From positions 1-64,000 of the forward strand of contig NZ_JAGIAG010000004.1 in NCBI RefSeq assembly GCF_017744955.1: a DNA stretch of 64,000 bases, in the 5' to 3' direction. Below the pieces are notes generated by a model. It made no database searches and had not been told where the DNA came from. It saw only the letters and a program-made list of their open reading frames with translations. Source of the stretch: Dokdonella sp. GTDB lineage: Bacteria > Pseudomonadota > Gammaproteobacteria > Xanthomonadales > Rhodanobacteraceae. Both the position numbers and the translations under genes were made by a program. This document shows, piece after piece, positions 42,982 to 52,756 of the stretch. How positions within the stretch are numbered: the first letter of the stretch is position 1; every line of letters begins with the position of its first letter.

Positions 42982-44396
42982 TTCTCTTTCCTCAGTCGAT
43001 CCGCCAGCGCACCGACTGCGCGCAGCGCCTGCTCTATTTTCGCATCCCAGAGCAGCCCGCAGCTCAGCCTCAAGTGGTGGCGGTACTCGTCGCGGTTGGA
43101 GAACAGATGTCCCGGCAGGGTGCCGATGCCTTGCGCGAGTGCCGCTTCGAACAGCGCCTGCGCGTCGACGCCGTCCGCCAGCTCCAGCCACAGCGCCATG
43201 CCGCCGACCGGCTCGGAGACGCGCGTGCCGGCCGGCCAATACCGCGCGACGACGTCGCGATAGCGCTGCGCGTTGGCGGCCAGTTCGCGGCGCAGGCGGC
43301 GCAGCGGCCGGTCGACGTCGTGATGCGCCAGATAGTCGGCGATCGCGAGTTGCGGCAGGCTCGCCGTGGCGACGCTGGAGAAGCACTTCGCGCGCAGCAG
43401 CTCGTCGGTCCAGCGCGAACCGAACGCCCAGCCGACGCGCAGGCCTGGCGCGAGCATCTTCGAGAACGAGCCGCAGGTGATCACGCCGCCCTGGCGATCG
43501 AACCGCCGCAACGGCGGCGGCCGCGTGCCGGAATACGCCAGTTCGCCGTACAGGTCGTCTTCGATCAGCACGACGCAGCGCGCCGCGCAGGCGGCGACGA
43601 TCGCCTGCTTGCCGGCGTCGCCGGTCAGGCTGCCGACCGGATTGTTGAAGTTCGGCACCAGCACCGCGGCGCGCACTTCGTGGCGTGCGAGCAGGCCCTC
43701 GAGCTGCGCGACGTCGATGCCCGCCCCTGGGCGATTGGGGACTTCGACGACGCGCAAGCCGAGCGCGGCGACCGCCTGCAGCAGGCCGTAGTAGGTCGGC
43801 GTCTCCAGCAACACCACGTCGCCGGAGCGCGTGACGCTGCGCAAGGCGAGGCTGATCGCCTCCATCGCGCCGGCCGTCACCACGATCTCGTCCGGATCGA
43901 CGTCGACGCCGCAATGCGCGTACCGACGCGCGATCTGCAGGCGCAGGCCCGGCTGCCCTTGTGGCATGGCGTAGCGCAGGGCCGCATCGCGATGGCGCCG
44001 CATCGTGCGCGCCACTGCGGCGGCGATGCCGGCGGCCGGCAGCAGTTCCAGCGACGGCGTCGCCGCGTGCAGCGGCAACAGGTCGGAGCGCGTCAGCACG
44101 TCGAGCACGTCGAGCAGCGCCGGATTGCGCATCGCACACGGCGCGCGCGGGGTTCGGCGCAATGCGGGCTCCGGCAAGTCCGGCGCCGCGCCGCGCACGT
44201 AGTAGCCGGAGCGCGGACGCGCCTCGACCAGACCTTCGCGCTCGAGCTGCACGTAGGCCTCGACCGCGGTGGCGAGGCTGACCTGCTGCTGCCGCCCGAC
44301 CCGGCGCAACGAAGGCAGCCGTTCGCCGGCGCGCAGCACGCCGCGGCGGATCTGCCCGCGCAAGGATTCGGCGACACGTTCGTAGAGCAGGCTCAT
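42978..44396 (-). CDS. MocR/GabR-type transcriptional regulator (GntR HTH + aminotransferase fold)
   Basis: 472 residues with an N-terminal GntR winged helix (about 1-70: LYERVAESLRGQIRRGVLRA, then LPSLRRVGRQQQVSLATAVE) fused to a fold-type-I PLP domain with Lys313 in SFSKMLAPGLRVGW and Asn/Asp/Tyr PLP contacts (NFNNPVG, EDDLYGEL). Such regulators sense an amine or PLP-linked effector and do not usually transaminate. The start at 44396 is preferred over 44435 because the GntR domain begins there and it leaves both operator repeats outside the gene. It faces a divergent EamA transporter, its likely target. Confidence 0.9.
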   Translation of the reverse strand: MSLLYERVAESLRGQIRRGVLRAGERLPSLRRVGRQQQVSLATAVEAYVQLEREGLVEARPRSGYYVRGAAPDLPEPALRRTPRAPCAMRNPALLDVLDVLTRSDLLPLHAATPSLELLPAAGIAAAVARTMRRHRDAALRYAMPQGQPGLRLQIARRYAHCGVDVDPDEIVVTAGAMEAISLALRSVTRSGDVVLLETPTYYGLLQAVAALGLRVVEVPNRPGAGIDVAQLEGLLARHEVRAAVLVPNFNNPVGSLTGDAGKQAIVAACAARCVVLIEDDLYGELAYSGTRPPPLRRFDRQGGVITCGSFSKMLAPGLRVGWAFGSRWTDELLRAKCFSSVATASLPQLAIADYLAHHDVDRPLRRLRRELAANAQRYRDVVARYWPAGTRVSEPVGGMALWLELADGVDAQALFEAALAQGIGTLPGHLFSNRDEYRHHLRLSCGLLWDAKIEQALRAVGALADRLRKEK

Positions 44397-44401
44397 AGGC
44401 A

Positions 44402-44443
44402 CATCTGTATCGGCATGCTTCGATGATAACTGCATCTGTATCG
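44402..44443. promoter_or_regulatory. Direct-repeat operator between MocR regulator and EamA transporter
   Basis: Two identical 11-mers CATCTGTATCG (44402-44412 and 44433-44443) are spaced 31 bases start to start, about three helical turns. Direct repeats of this spacing are the usual binding site of GabR/MocR dimers in divergent intergenic regions. Confidence 0.65.
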
Positions 44444-44493
44444 CTCAATCGGCCCGACCTACGCTGGCTCCCCCAGTCACTCGATGCACTCCG

Positions 44494-45408
44494 ATGCCGA
44501 CCGTCTCGCCCAGCGAAACCCGCACCGCCCTGCTCCAGCTCGTCGTCGCCGAGCTCCTGATCGGCTCGGTCGGCGTGTTCGCCCATGAAGGCCGCCAGGA
44601 CCCGATCACGACCGTATTCTTCCGCTGCGCGTTCGGCAGCGTTTTCCTGATCGCCTGGGGTGTGTTGCGCGGGCACTTCCGCGGCCTCGCGCAGCAGCGC
44701 GAGCTGATCGGCGCGGCCGTGCTCAGCGGCGTGCTGCTGGTGCTGAACTGGGTCGCCCTGTTCGCCGGCATGGCGCGCTCGTCGATCGGCGTCGCGACGA
44801 TGGTCTACCACTTCTTTCCGTTCGCGATGCTCGGGCTGGCCGCGCTGTTCCTCGGCGAACGCACGCATCCGGCCGACTTGGCCTGGACCGCCCTTGCCTT
44901 CGTCGGCGTCGGCCTGTCGGCCGATCCGTTCAAGCTGATCGGCAGCGCGGACGCGACGTACCTCGTCGGCATCGGCCTGACCTTCGTCGCGGCCGTCCTG
45001 TGCGGAGCGTCACTGCTGCTGTCGCGCCGGATCAGCCGCGAGCGACCGCTCGCCGTGGTGCTGATCCAGTGCCTCACCGGCGTGGCGATGCTGGCGCCGT
45101 TCGCCGACTACGCCGCGGCGGCGCACCTCGGGCCGCATTGGATCTGGCTGGCGGGCCTGGGGCTCGTGCACAGCGGCATCTGCTACGTGCTGTTCTACTC
45201 GGCCTATCCGAGCCTGTCGGTGGCGACGATCGCCGTGCTCGCCTTCATCTACCCGCTGGTCGCGCTGCTGCTCGACTTCGTCCTGTACGGGCACGTGCTG
45301 AAGCCGATCCAGCTGGTCGGCATCGTCCTGATCGTGCTCGGCACGCTCGGCGTCAACCTGAAATGGCGTCGAGCGCGGCCGCCAGCTCCGGCGCCAGCGG
45401 CGCGCTGA
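44494..45408 (+). CDS. EamA/DMT-family transporter
   Basis: 304 residues, ten hydrophobic segments in two five-helix EamA repeats (first half from LLQLVVAELLIGSVGVFAHE; second half from LVGIGLTFVAAVLCGASLLL), with the family motif VYHFFPFAMLGLAALFLGER in the first half and its mirror LAFIYPLVALLLDFVLYGH in the second. It exports or imports small metabolites, probably amino acids or a vitamin; the paired MocR regulator suggests a PLP- or amine-related solute. The last 56 bases overlap the 3' end of rluC on the opposite strand. Confidence 0.9.
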   Translation: MPTVSPSETRTALLQLVVAELLIGSVGVFAHEGRQDPITTVFFRCAFGSVFLIAWGVLRGHFRGLAQQRELIGAAVLSGVLLVLNWVALFAGMARSSIGVATMVYHFFPFAMLGLAALFLGERTHPADLAWTALAFVGVGLSADPFKLIGSADATYLVGIGLTFVAAVLCGASLLLSRRISRERPLAVVLIQCLTGVAMLAPFADYAAAAHLGPHWIWLAGLGLVHSGICYVLFYSAYPSLSVATIAVLAFIYPLVALLLDFVLYGHVLKPIQLVGIVLIVLGTLGVNLKWRRARPPAPAPAAR

Positions 45409-46318
45409 AGCTGTAGCTGCGCTCGCCCAGCGCGAACTCGAAGCGCGCAGCGTGAAGGAACAGCCGCTTCAAGCCCTTGTCGCGCATTTCTCGATTGAAT
45501 TCGCGATCACCGTACTTCTCGTCGCCGGCCAGCGGATGGCCCAGGTGCTGGGCATGCACGCGGATCTGGTGGGTGCGTCCGGTCTCCAGCGCGACCTCGA
45601 CCAGGCTGGCGCCGGGGTAGCGCTGCAGTTCGCTGAAGCGCGAGCGCGACTCCTTGCCGTCCGGGTCGACGCGGACCATGCGCTCACCGCCCTGCAGCAC
45701 CGACTTCTTCAGCGGCGCATCGACGGTGAGGCGCGCTTTCGGCAAGGCTCCCTCGATCAGGGCCAGGTAGCGCTTCTCGACCCTCCCCTCGCGGATCGCC
45801 GCCTGCAGCGCGGTCAGCGCCGAGCGCTTGCGCGTCAGCACCAGCACGCCGCTGGTGTCGCGGTCGAGCCGGTGCGCCAGCTCCAGCGTGTCGCGCGGCC
45901 GTGCCGCACGCAGTAGTTCGATCGCGCCGAAACTGACCCCGCTGCCGCCGTGGCTGGCCACCCCGGCCGGCTTGTCGATGACCAGGAACTCGCGGTCCTC
46001 ATGGATGATCGACGCCTCGACGCGGCTCATCTGCCGCTCAGGCGGCGGTGCCGCCTCGCCGCGCTCGGCGACGCGCACCGGCGGGATGCGCACCTGGTCG
46101 CCGACCGCCAGGCGCCGGTCCGGTTTGGCGCGGCCGCCGTTCACGCGCACCTCGCCGCTGCGGCAGATGCGGTAGATCAGGCTCTTCGGCACGCCTTTCA
46201 GCCGCGAGGCCAGGAAATTGTCCAGGCGCTGGCCGTCGCGATCCTCGGGCACGGCGACGAGTTGCGCGCGCGGGCCTGCGCCTGCGTCGCGATTTGTCGC
46301 CGAAGTCTGTGTCTTCAT
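45353..46318 (-). CDS. rluC: 23S rRNA pseudouridine synthase RluC
   Basis: 321 residues. N-terminal S4 RNA-binding domain (DNFLASRLKGVPKSLIYRIC and KPDRRLAVGDQVRIP), then the RluA-family catalytic domain with HRLDRDTSG (Asp152), DKPAGVASHGG and GRTHQIRVHAQ. The start at 46318 is set by homology. It modifies U955/U2504/U2580 (E. coli numbering) in 23S rRNA. Divergent arrangement with rne is the same as in E. coli, which supports RluC over RluD. Its 3' end overlaps the EamA gene. Confidence 0.93.
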   Translation of the reverse strand: MKTQTSATNRDAGAGPRAQLVAVPEDRDGQRLDNFLASRLKGVPKSLIYRICRSGEVRVNGGRAKPDRRLAVGDQVRIPPVRVAERGEAAPPPERQMSRVEASIIHEDREFLVIDKPAGVASHGGSGVSFGAIELLRAARPRDTLELAHRLDRDTSGVLVLTRKRSALTALQAAIREGRVEKRYLALIEGALPKARLTVDAPLKKSVLQGGERMVRVDPDGKESRSRFSELQRYPGASLVEVALETGRTHQIRVHAQHLGHPLAGDEKYGDREFNREMRDKGLKRLFLHAARFEFALGERSYSFSAPLAPELAAALDAISG

Positions 46319-46688
46319 TGAAAAAAACGTCCTGGAACTGATATGCTGCAAGTGCGTGTCGCGCCGTTCCCTGCCCCCATCCGCGGGAGTACGGAACAGC
46401 CATTGACGCACCCATCCATTGCGTCCTTTCGCACTCTGCGCCCGCGGTGACTCCATCGGAGCGCGGCGCCGGGGCGAACGGCCATCGTAATGGGTCGGGT
46501 CGCGGATTGCTCGCCGTCGGAACGACGGCGCGGGTCCGCGGATGCGCGCAACCCCATGTACGCCGGTGCGCGGAAGCACCGGTTTCAAGGCGCACCTGCC
46601 GCCGTCGGCCCGCGAAATGCGGGCATCGCGCAGCGCGACAACGCGCAGCACCGACGACAGTCGAGCGCCCCCACAGGAAAAAACGACA
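46319..46688 (+). promoter_or_regulatory. rne leader / rluC-rne divergent promoter region
   Basis: 370 bp without a credible gene. In E. coli a leader of similar length folds into hairpins by which RNase E destabilises its own mRNA. The last bases before the start are A-rich (GGAAAAAACGACA). I see AT-richer sequence near 46315-46345 that may carry the promoters, but no certain -10/-35 pair. Autoregulation is inferred from length and synteny. Confidence 0.5.
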
Positions 46689-49600
46689 ATGAAACGCATG
46701 TTGATCAACGCGACTCAGCGGGAGGAGTTGCGCGTCGCGATCGTGGACGGACAGAACCTTTACGACCTCGACATCGAGATCCCGTCCAAGGAACAGAAAA
46801 AAGCCAACATCTACAAAGCCCGCATCACCCGCGTCGAACCCTCCCTCGAAGCCTGCTTCGTCGACTACGGCGCCGACCGTCACGGCTTCCTGCCGCTGAA
46901 GGAAATCTCCGACCAGTACTTCACCCCGGGCCTGAACCCGAACAAGGCCGGCATCCGCGAGCTGCTCAAGGAAGGCCAGGAACTGGTCGTCCAGGTCGAG
47001 AAAGAGGAACGCGGCAACAAGGGCGCCGCACTGACCACCTTCATCAGCCTCGCCGGCCGCTACATGGTGCTGATGCCGAACAACCCGAAGGCCGGCGGCG
47101 TCTCGCGCCGGATCGAGGGCGAGGACCGCGCCAACATCAAGGAAGCGCTGGACCACCTGAACGTGCCCGACGACATGGGCCTGATCGTGCGCACCGCCGG
47201 CCTCGGCCGCGACGCCGAAGAACTGCAGTGGGACCTCGACTACCTGCTGCAATTGTGGAAGGCGATTTCCGAAGCCGCGCAGTCGCGCGCCGCTCCGTTC
47301 CTGATCTACCAGGAATCCAAGCTCATCATCCGCGCCCTGCGCGACTACCTGCGCAACGACATCGGCGAGATCCTCATCGACCACGAGGAGCTCTACCAGG
47401 ACGCGCGCGAATTCGTGCAGCAGGTGATGCCGAACAACCTGCGCAAGCTCAAGCTGTACCAGGACACCACGCCGCTGTTCTCGCGCTTCCAGATCGAGAC
47501 GCAGATCGAGAACGCCTTCGAGCGCAGCGTGCGCCTGCCCTCCGGCGGCTCGATCGTGATCGACCAGACCGAAGCGCTGACCGCCATCGACATCAACTCG
47601 TCGAAGGCGACCAAGGGCAGCGACATCGAGGAAACCGCGTTCAACACGAACTGCGAAGCCGCGGTCGAGATCGCGCGCCAGCTGCGCATCCGCGACGCCG
47701 GCGGCCTGATCGTGATCGACTTCATCGACATGGATTCCCCGCGCCACCAGCGCGACGTCGAGGAAAAGCTCAAGGAAGCGCTCAAGCTCGACCGTGCCCG
47801 CGTGCAGGTCGGCCGCATCTCGCGCTTCGGCCTGCTGGAAATGTCGCGTCAGCGCCTGCGCCCGAGCCTCGGCGAATCGACCCAGATCGTCTGCCCGCGC
47901 TGCGAAGGCCACGGCCGCATCCGCGGCGTCGAATCGCTGGCGCTGTCGGCGCTGCGCCTGGTCGAGGAGCACGCGATGAAGGACAGCACCGGCCAGGTGC
48001 TGGTGCAGGCGCCGCCGAGCGTGGCGAACTTCCTGCTCAACGAGAAGCGTCGCCAGCTCAACGAGATCGAGGCGCGCCACGACGTCAACGTCATCGTCGT
48101 CGCCGACGAGCAGCTGGAAACGCCGCACCTGGAAATCCAGCGCCTACGCGCGGCCGACATCGGCGAGGAAGTGAAGCCGAGCTACCAGCGCACCACCCCG
48201 GTCGCGCCGAAGCCGCTGCCGACGATGCTGCGCCCGAGCGAGGAGCCCGAACAGCCGGCGGTCGCCGGCGTGGTCCGCGCGACGCCGGCACCGGAACGTC
48301 CGGAACCGGTCGCGCCCGCGCCGATCGCCGCACCGGCGCCGACACCGGCCGCCGCACCGAGCGGCGGCTTGCTCGCGCGCTTCGTCGGCTGGTTCCGCGG
48401 CGGCAACGCCGCCCCCGCTCCGACGGCGACGACGCCGGCTCCGGCCGCACGGCCGCAGCAGCCGGCGCGCCCCGCCCAGCCGGCGCGTCAGCCCGGCAAT
48501 CGTCCGGGCCAGCAGCAGCCACAGCAGCGGCGCCAGGAGAACCGTCGCGACGGCCGTTCCGGCGTCGACCAGCCGCGTGATCAGCAGCGCAACGACCAGC
48601 GCGGCGGTCAAGGCCAGAAACAGGGGCAGCAACAGCGCGGCAACCGGCGCGACGAGCGCGGCCCTGGCCGCAATACCGGCGAGCAGCCGGTCGTGTCCGA
48701 GCTGCGCACGCAGACGCCACCGCCGCCTTCGCGCCAGACCGAAGCGCAGCCGAAGCCGGCGAATCCGGCCGTAGCGCCCGCCACGGCTGCCCCGATCGCC
48801 ACGCCGCCCCAGACTCCCGCGACGCAGACCGCCGCGAATGCCGAGCCCAAGCCTGCCGGCGAGCGCGACGAGATGCGTTCGCGTCGCCGCGGCCGTCGCG
48901 GCGGCCGTCGCCGTCGCAAGGACGGTGTCGCCGATATCGGTTCGGCCGAAGGCCAGATCGATCAGACCCAGGCGGACTTCGACGACGAGGACGACCTGCC
49001 GTCGACCGGCGCCACCGAGCGCGCGTCCGCGCCGGCGACGGCACCGAACGCCAAGGAACAGACCGCTCCGGCCAAGGAACCCGAGAAGCGGATCGCGGCC
49101 AGCGCCGAAGCGAGCCCGGTGACCGCCACCGCGGCGCCGAGTCCGGCTCCGGCCACGACGCCGTCACCGGCCGCGGCAGCTCCCGCGACGCCGAGTGTGG
49201 CCGCGTCGACGCCTGCGCCGACACCGGCCACGGCTCCGGCAACGCCGCGCCCGGCCGCGCCGGCTCCTGCCGCTCCTGCCGCTCCTGCCGCTGCGACGAC
49301 GCCGGCCACCGGCGCGGCGATCTCGCCGCCGCCGTCGACCGTGCAGGCCGCCGTTCGCGCCGCGATCCAGTCGATTCCGGCGACGCCGGCCCCCGCGGCA
49401 CCGGCGAGCGCGCCGACGCCGCGTCCGGCGCCCGGTTCGTCGGCGAACGCTCCGGCCGCGCCTTCGGCAGCCGCCGCTGCCGCCGCAGTGACGACGACGT
49501 CGAGCGAGCGCGCCGTGTCCGCACCGACCGCTGCGCCGGCGAGTCCGGAACGCACCGCGAAGACCGAGCCGGAAGCGCCGCGCGACACCGCGAACCGCGG

Positions 49601-49895
49601 TCAGCAGACGCTCGAACTGCCGCTGTCGCGGCCGGCCGTGACTCCGATTTCGACGGCGGCTCCGGCGTCGACTCCCGATGTCGCCAAGCGCGACGAACCG
49701 GCGGCGAAGCCTGTTCCCGCGCCGACGCCGGCCGAGTCGAAGCCGGTGGCTCCGGTCGAGCCGAAGCCGACGGCATACGTCGATCCGAAACCCACGGCCT
49801 CGCCCGAACCGAAGCCCGCGGCTCCCGTCGAGCCGAAGCCCACCGCTTCCGCCGAACCGAAGCCGTCCGCCCCGGACGAACCGAAAGCGGACTGA
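46689..49895 (+). CDS. rne: Ribonuclease E
   Basis: Essential endoribonuclease and scaffold of the RNA degradosome, 1068 residues. [20 protein letters not shown] is the standard N-terminus. An S1 domain (about 37-120), a 5' sensor and an RNase-H-like region precede the catalytic Asp301 (AIDINSSK) and Asp344 (VIDFIDMD), which equal Asp303/Asp346 of E. coli, and the zinc link Cys402-x-x-Cys405 (CPRCEGHG). Beyond ~520 the scaffold half is Pro/Ala-rich and disordered, with an Arg-rich RNA-binding block ([15 protein letters not shown], ~735) and a tail of eight-residue repeats of EPKPTA type (~1010-1066). Low-complexity C-termini are normal for this enzyme; the repeat tail is specific here. Confidence 0.96.
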   Translation: MKRMLINATQREELRVAIVDGQNLYDLDIEIPSKEQKKANIYKARITRVEPSLEACFVDYGADRHGFLPLKEISDQYFTPGLNPNKAGIRELLKEGQELVVQVEKEERGNKGAALTTFISLAGRYMVLMPNNPKAGGVSRRIEGEDRANIKEALDHLNVPDDMGLIVRTAGLGRDAEELQWDLDYLLQLWKAISEAAQSRAAPFLIYQESKLIIRALRDYLRNDIGEILIDHEELYQDAREFVQQVMPNNLRKLKLYQDTTPLFSRFQIETQIENAFERSVRLPSGGSIVIDQTEALTAIDINSSKATKGSDIEETAFNTNCEAAVEIARQLRIRDAGGLIVIDFIDMDSPRHQRDVEEKLKEALKLDRARVQVGRISRFGLLEMSRQRLRPSLGESTQIVCPRCEGHGRIRGVESLALSALRLVEEHAMKDSTGQVLVQAPPSVANFLLNEKRRQLNEIEARHDVNVIVVADEQLETPHLEIQRLRAADIGEEVKPSYQRTTPVAPKPLPTMLRPSEEPEQPAVAGVVRATPAPERPEPVAPAPIAAPAPTPAAAPSGGLLARFVGWFRGGNAAPAPTATTPAPAARPQQPARPAQPARQPGNRPGQQQPQQRRQENRRDGRSGVDQPRDQQRNDQRGGQGQKQGQQQRGNRRDERGPGRNTGEQPVVSELRTQTPPPPSRQTEAQPKPANPAVAPATAAPIATPPQTPATQTAANAEPKPAGERDEMRSRRRGRRGGRRRRKDGVADIGSAEGQIDQTQADFDDEDDLPSTGATERASAPATAPNAKEQTAPAKEPEKRIAASAEASPVTATAAPSPAPATTPSPAAAAPATPSVAASTPAPTPATAPATPRPAAPAPAAPAAPAAATTPATGAAISPPPSTVQAAVRAAIQSIPATPAPAAPASAPTPRPAPGSSANAPAAPSAAAAAAAVTTTSSERAVSAPTAAPASPERTAKTEPEAPRDTANRGQQTLELPLSRPAVTPISTAAPASTPDVAKRDEPAAKPVPAPTPAESKPVAPVEPKPTAYVDPKPTASPEPKPAAPVEPKPTASAEPKPSAPDEPKAD

Positions 49896-49899
49896 CCGC

Positions 49900-49930
49900 A
49901 TCGGGCCGCGCGCGATCCGCGCGGCCCGAT
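49900..49930. terminator. Strong hairpin between rne and the convergent regulator
   Basis: A perfect 13-bp stem (49900-49912 with 49918-49930) with a 5-base loop fills the gap between the two stops. There is no T-tract, so it may act as a barrier or 3'-end stabiliser in both directions. Confidence 0.5.
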
Positions 49931-50586
49931 CAGCCCGTCAGGGCACGTGCACGGTTGTCGAGCAGGCCGTGCATGTGCACCAGGTGCGCCAGCTCCACCG
50001 CGTTGTCGATGCTGAGCTTGTCGAACAGCCGGTACTTGTAGGTGGCGACGGTTTTCGCGCTCAGCTTGAGCAGACCCGCGATGTGCTGCATGTCCTGGCC
50101 TTGCGCCAGCATCAGCGCGACGTCGAGTTCGCGCGCGGACAGCGCGTCGAACGGCGATGCGGTGACGCCGTCGAGCGCTCCCAGCGCGATCGCTTCGGCG
50201 ACGTCCGGCGACAGGTAGCGGCGACCGTCGGCGACCTGGCGCACGGCACGCACGAGTTCGTCGGCGGCGCAGCCCTTGGTCAGATAGCCGCTGGCGCCCG
50301 CCTCCACCAATCGCTTCGGAAACGGCGCCTCGTTGACGACGGTCAGGATCACGATGCGCGTGCGCAGCTTGCTGCGCCGCACCCGATCGGTCAATTCGAT
50401 GCCGCTCAGATGCGGCATGTGCACGTCGACGATGGCGACGTCCGGTTTCGTGCGGCGAATCAGTTCCAGTCCCTTTTCGCCATCGGCCGCTTCCCCGATG
50501 ACTTCGATTCCCGGCTGCCCCGCGAGGATCATGCGGAAACCGGTACGCACCAGCTCGTGGTCGTCGACCAGCACGACTTTGATCAT
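49930..50586 (-). CDS. GacA/UvrY-like response regulator (NarL family)
   Basis: 218 residues. Receiver domain with DDH (8-10), phospho-acceptor Asp54 in IVDVHMPH and Lys in YLTKGC, followed by a LuxR-type helix-turn-helix (about 148-205, LSARELDVALMLAQGQDMQH then LSAKTVATYKYRLFDKLSI). The HTH wording is very close to GacA/UvrY, regulators of small RNAs that titrate CsrA/RsmA. The start at 50586 has GGAAGGGAAG upstream. Unlike many Gammaproteobacteria it is not followed by uvrC. The partner kinase is not in the window. Confidence 0.88.
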   Translation of the reverse strand: MIKVVLVDDHELVRTGFRMILAGQPGIEVIGEAADGEKGLELIRRTKPDVAIVDVHMPHLSGIELTDRVRRSKLRTRIVILTVVNEAPFPKRLVEAGASGYLTKGCAADELVRAVRQVADGRRYLSPDVAEAIALGALDGVTASPFDALSARELDVALMLAQGQDMQHIAGLLKLSAKTVATYKYRLFDKLSIDNAVELAHLVHMHGLLDNRARALTG

Positions 50587-50779
50587 CTTCCCTTCCCTAG
50601 TTGGCCCCAACTTTTCAATCTGCGCTTAAAACGCAGCGCAGACAAGCAAACCGGTCTGCGAACGGCGCCGGACTCTGTAGTAAAGTTGCCGGCTGCAAAC
50701 CGGCCGGATCGATCCCGAAGTCGCCGCGCTTCGCGAAGAGAGACCGTGCCGGGCCTGCAATCGATCCCATCCAGATCCC

Positions 50780-50869
50780 GGAAGCGTGGCCGAGCGGTTT
50801 AAGGCACCGGTCTTGAAAACCGGCGTGGCAGCAATGCCACCGTGAGTTCGAATCTCACCGCTTCCGCCA
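50780..50869 (+). tRNA. tRNA-Ser (anticodon UGA)
   Basis: A 90-base cloverleaf: acceptor GGAAGCG pairs with CGCTTCC, discriminator G, encoded CCA. The D-arm is GCCGAGCGGTTTAAGGC, the anticodon stem CCGGT/ACCGG holds loop CTTGAAA (anticodon TGA at 50814-50816), there is a long variable arm (GGCAGCAATGCC) as in type II tRNAs, and a T-arm with GTTCGAATC. It reads UCA and related serine codons. Confidence 0.96.
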
Positions 50870-50977
50870 CTGCTGCACCGACGCGCGTCGGATTCGCGCG
50901 CATTCTGTTCTCGCTCGCCGTCGCGCGATAGCCGCCGGCGCGGCTACGCCACCGGCGACGAATCCGTGCCGCCGCTT

Positions 50978-51721
50978 TCAGGCCCCCGCCACTCCGGACT
51001 TCGGCGCCGTCTCGAGCGGCGGCGCCGCGAGACTGCGGTCGGCATCGCCGCTGGCGCCGGTGCGCAGGTTCGCCGGGATGTGTCCGACGTCGCCGACCGC
51101 GATCACCTTGAAGCGGCCGTCCGCCTCGACGCGAATGCGCGTGAGGCTCGCATGGCCGACCGACATTTCCAGCCACGCTGCGGTGTCCACGCCGAGCGCG
51201 CGCGTGACGAGATAGCGGATGACGTTGCCGTGGCAGACGAACAGGTCGGTGTGCGTTGCGCCCTGCGCCGGACGGAAATACGTCGCGAACACGCGATCCA
51301 GGCGCGCCTTGCAGGCGGCCGCGTCCTCGGGCTTCTCCTTCGCCATGACTTCGGCGCGACGCGTCGGCGGCGTGCATTCGGCGAGATCGTCGACCACCTC
51401 GAACGCACGCCCCGGAAATTCCGCGCCGATCGCCGCCGCCGTGTCGCGCGCACGCTGCATCGGGCTGACGTGCAATCCGTCCAGTCGCGACAGCTCGCCG
51501 TGCAGGCGCGCGCCGGCGAGCCGCGCCTGCGCCACACCGATCGGCGACAGCGGCGGGCCGATCTTCTCGTCGACGGACGTATCCGGCGTGTAGTTGCCGT
51601 GGCGCACGAGCACGATCTCGCGCGCGGCCGGAGCGGACGACGGCGTGTCCGCCGCCGCGGCGACGGCGGACACGAACGGAAGCAGCGCGAGGGAAAGCGC
51701 GAACCGAAGCGAACGGATCAT
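50978..51721 (-). CDS. Histidine phosphatase family protein (exported)
   Basis: 247 residues with a signal peptide (LRFALSLALLPFVSAVAAAA). The phosphoglycerate-mutase-like core has the phospho-His motif LVRHGNY (Arg40, His41) and the second catalytic His in FVCHGNVIRYL; an acid residue lies in SPMQRARDTA/DDLAE. It is a periplasmic phosphatase of unknown substrate; a PGAM5-like protein phosphatase is one alternative. It is a single gene, with tRNA-Ser on one side. Confidence 0.88.
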   Translation of the reverse strand: MIRSLRFALSLALLPFVSAVAAAADTPSSAPAAREIVLVRHGNYTPDTSVDEKIGPPLSPIGVAQARLAGARLHGELSRLDGLHVSPMQRARDTAAAIGAEFPGRAFEVVDDLAECTPPTRRAEVMAKEKPEDAAACKARLDRVFATYFRPAQGATHTDLFVCHGNVIRYLVTRALGVDTAAWLEMSVGHASLTRIRVEADGRFKVIAVGDVGHIPANLRTGASGDADRSLAAPPLETAPKSGVAGA

Positions 51722-51814
51722 CGGACATCTCCGAGCGGAAGCCTGCGCCGACCTTCCCGCATCCGATCCGCGCGGGTCAAGCGACGAAAGGCACTCCCGC
51801 TCGATGCGATCGCT

Positions 51815-52756
51815 TCACGGCAACGACATGCTGGGCGACCAGCCGCTGGCCGCGAGGAAGGCCTTGGCGTCGGTCATCTCGAGGATCTCGCGCAGCGCCC
51901 GCTGCTTGTCGTCGGCGTGCCGGTAGTACGACTTGGCGATGCGATAGCCGACCCAGTAGCCGAGATCGCCGGGCTTGGTGAGGGTGCCGTTGTAGAGCCA
52001 GTCGGAAAGGTCGGTCTTGTCCTGATCGACGAGGAAGGCGGTTTCGAGCGCTTTCTCGCGCCCCTTCGCCATCGCCGGCAAGCCGACGTAGGCGACGCTG
52101 CCGGACACCAGTTCCGCCACGAACTCGGCCGATCCTTCCAGCAGCGACGCTTCCAGCACCGTGTACTTCGGTGCGTCGACCAGCGCCGCCGCCTTGCGCG
52201 CCTGCTGCACGTGCGCGTACTCGTGCGCCATCACGTGCACGAAGCGGTCTTCCAGGTTGGCCTCGAGGTACTGCACGCCGCACAGCGCTTCCAGTCCGAC
52301 GATCACGCCTTGCGCATCGGTCACCGCGACCGGCTTGCCGCGGCTGACCGCGACCGTCGACGGGGCGGATTCGATCGTCGGGTAAAGGCGCTTCAATTCG
52401 GCCAAGGCGAGCGCCAGCCGCTCGCGCACGCGCGGCAGCACGTCCATGCAGCGCTTGGCGTCGACGTAGACCTCGGACCGCGCGTCGAGCGACTTCGCGA
52501 TGGCCTCGCCGGTGACCTTGCGGATCTTCGCGAGGTGATGCAGTCCTTCCGAGCCCGCGTCCAGATAGTCGCGCTGCAATTGTTCCGCGCTCGGACGGCC
52601 GTGCGTGGCGTCGTACAGGCGATAGAAACGGTAGACGTCTTCGACGTGGATCGGCGGACCTGCGGCAGGGTTCTGCTCGGCGGGAGCCGCCGACGTCGTG
52701 ACGGAAATCGAACCGATCAAGGCGCCGAGAGTCAGCGCGATGAGGCTTTGCTTCAT
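51815..52756 (-). CDS. Exported HExxH metalloprotease-like protein (DUF2268-type)
   Basis: 313 residues with a signal peptide (LIALTLGALIGSISVTTSAA). The zinc motif HEYAH (His178, Glu179, His182) sits in FVHVMAHEYAHVQQ, with a downstream Glu in LLEGSAEFVAELV that fits the third ligand of gluzincin-type folds, as in DUF2268 predicted Zn-dependent proteases. Length and layout are those of periplasmic members. Start 52756 is chosen because the signal peptide begins there; a longer frame upstream has no such signal. Substrate is unknown. Confidence 0.8.
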   Translation of the reverse strand: MKQSLIALTLGALIGSISVTTSAAPAEQNPAAGPPIHVEDVYRFYRLYDATHGRPSAEQLQRDYLDAGSEGLHHLAKIRKVTGEAIAKSLDARSEVYVDAKRCMDVLPRVRERLALALAELKRLYPTIESAPSTVAVSRGKPVAVTDAQGVIVGLEALCGVQYLEANLEDRFVHVMAHEYAHVQQARKAAALVDAPKYTVLEASLLEGSAEFVAELVSGSVAYVGLPAMAKGREKALETAFLVDQDKTDLSDWLYNGTLTKPGDLGYWVGYRIAKSYYRHADDKQRALREILEMTDAKAFLAASGWSPSMSLP

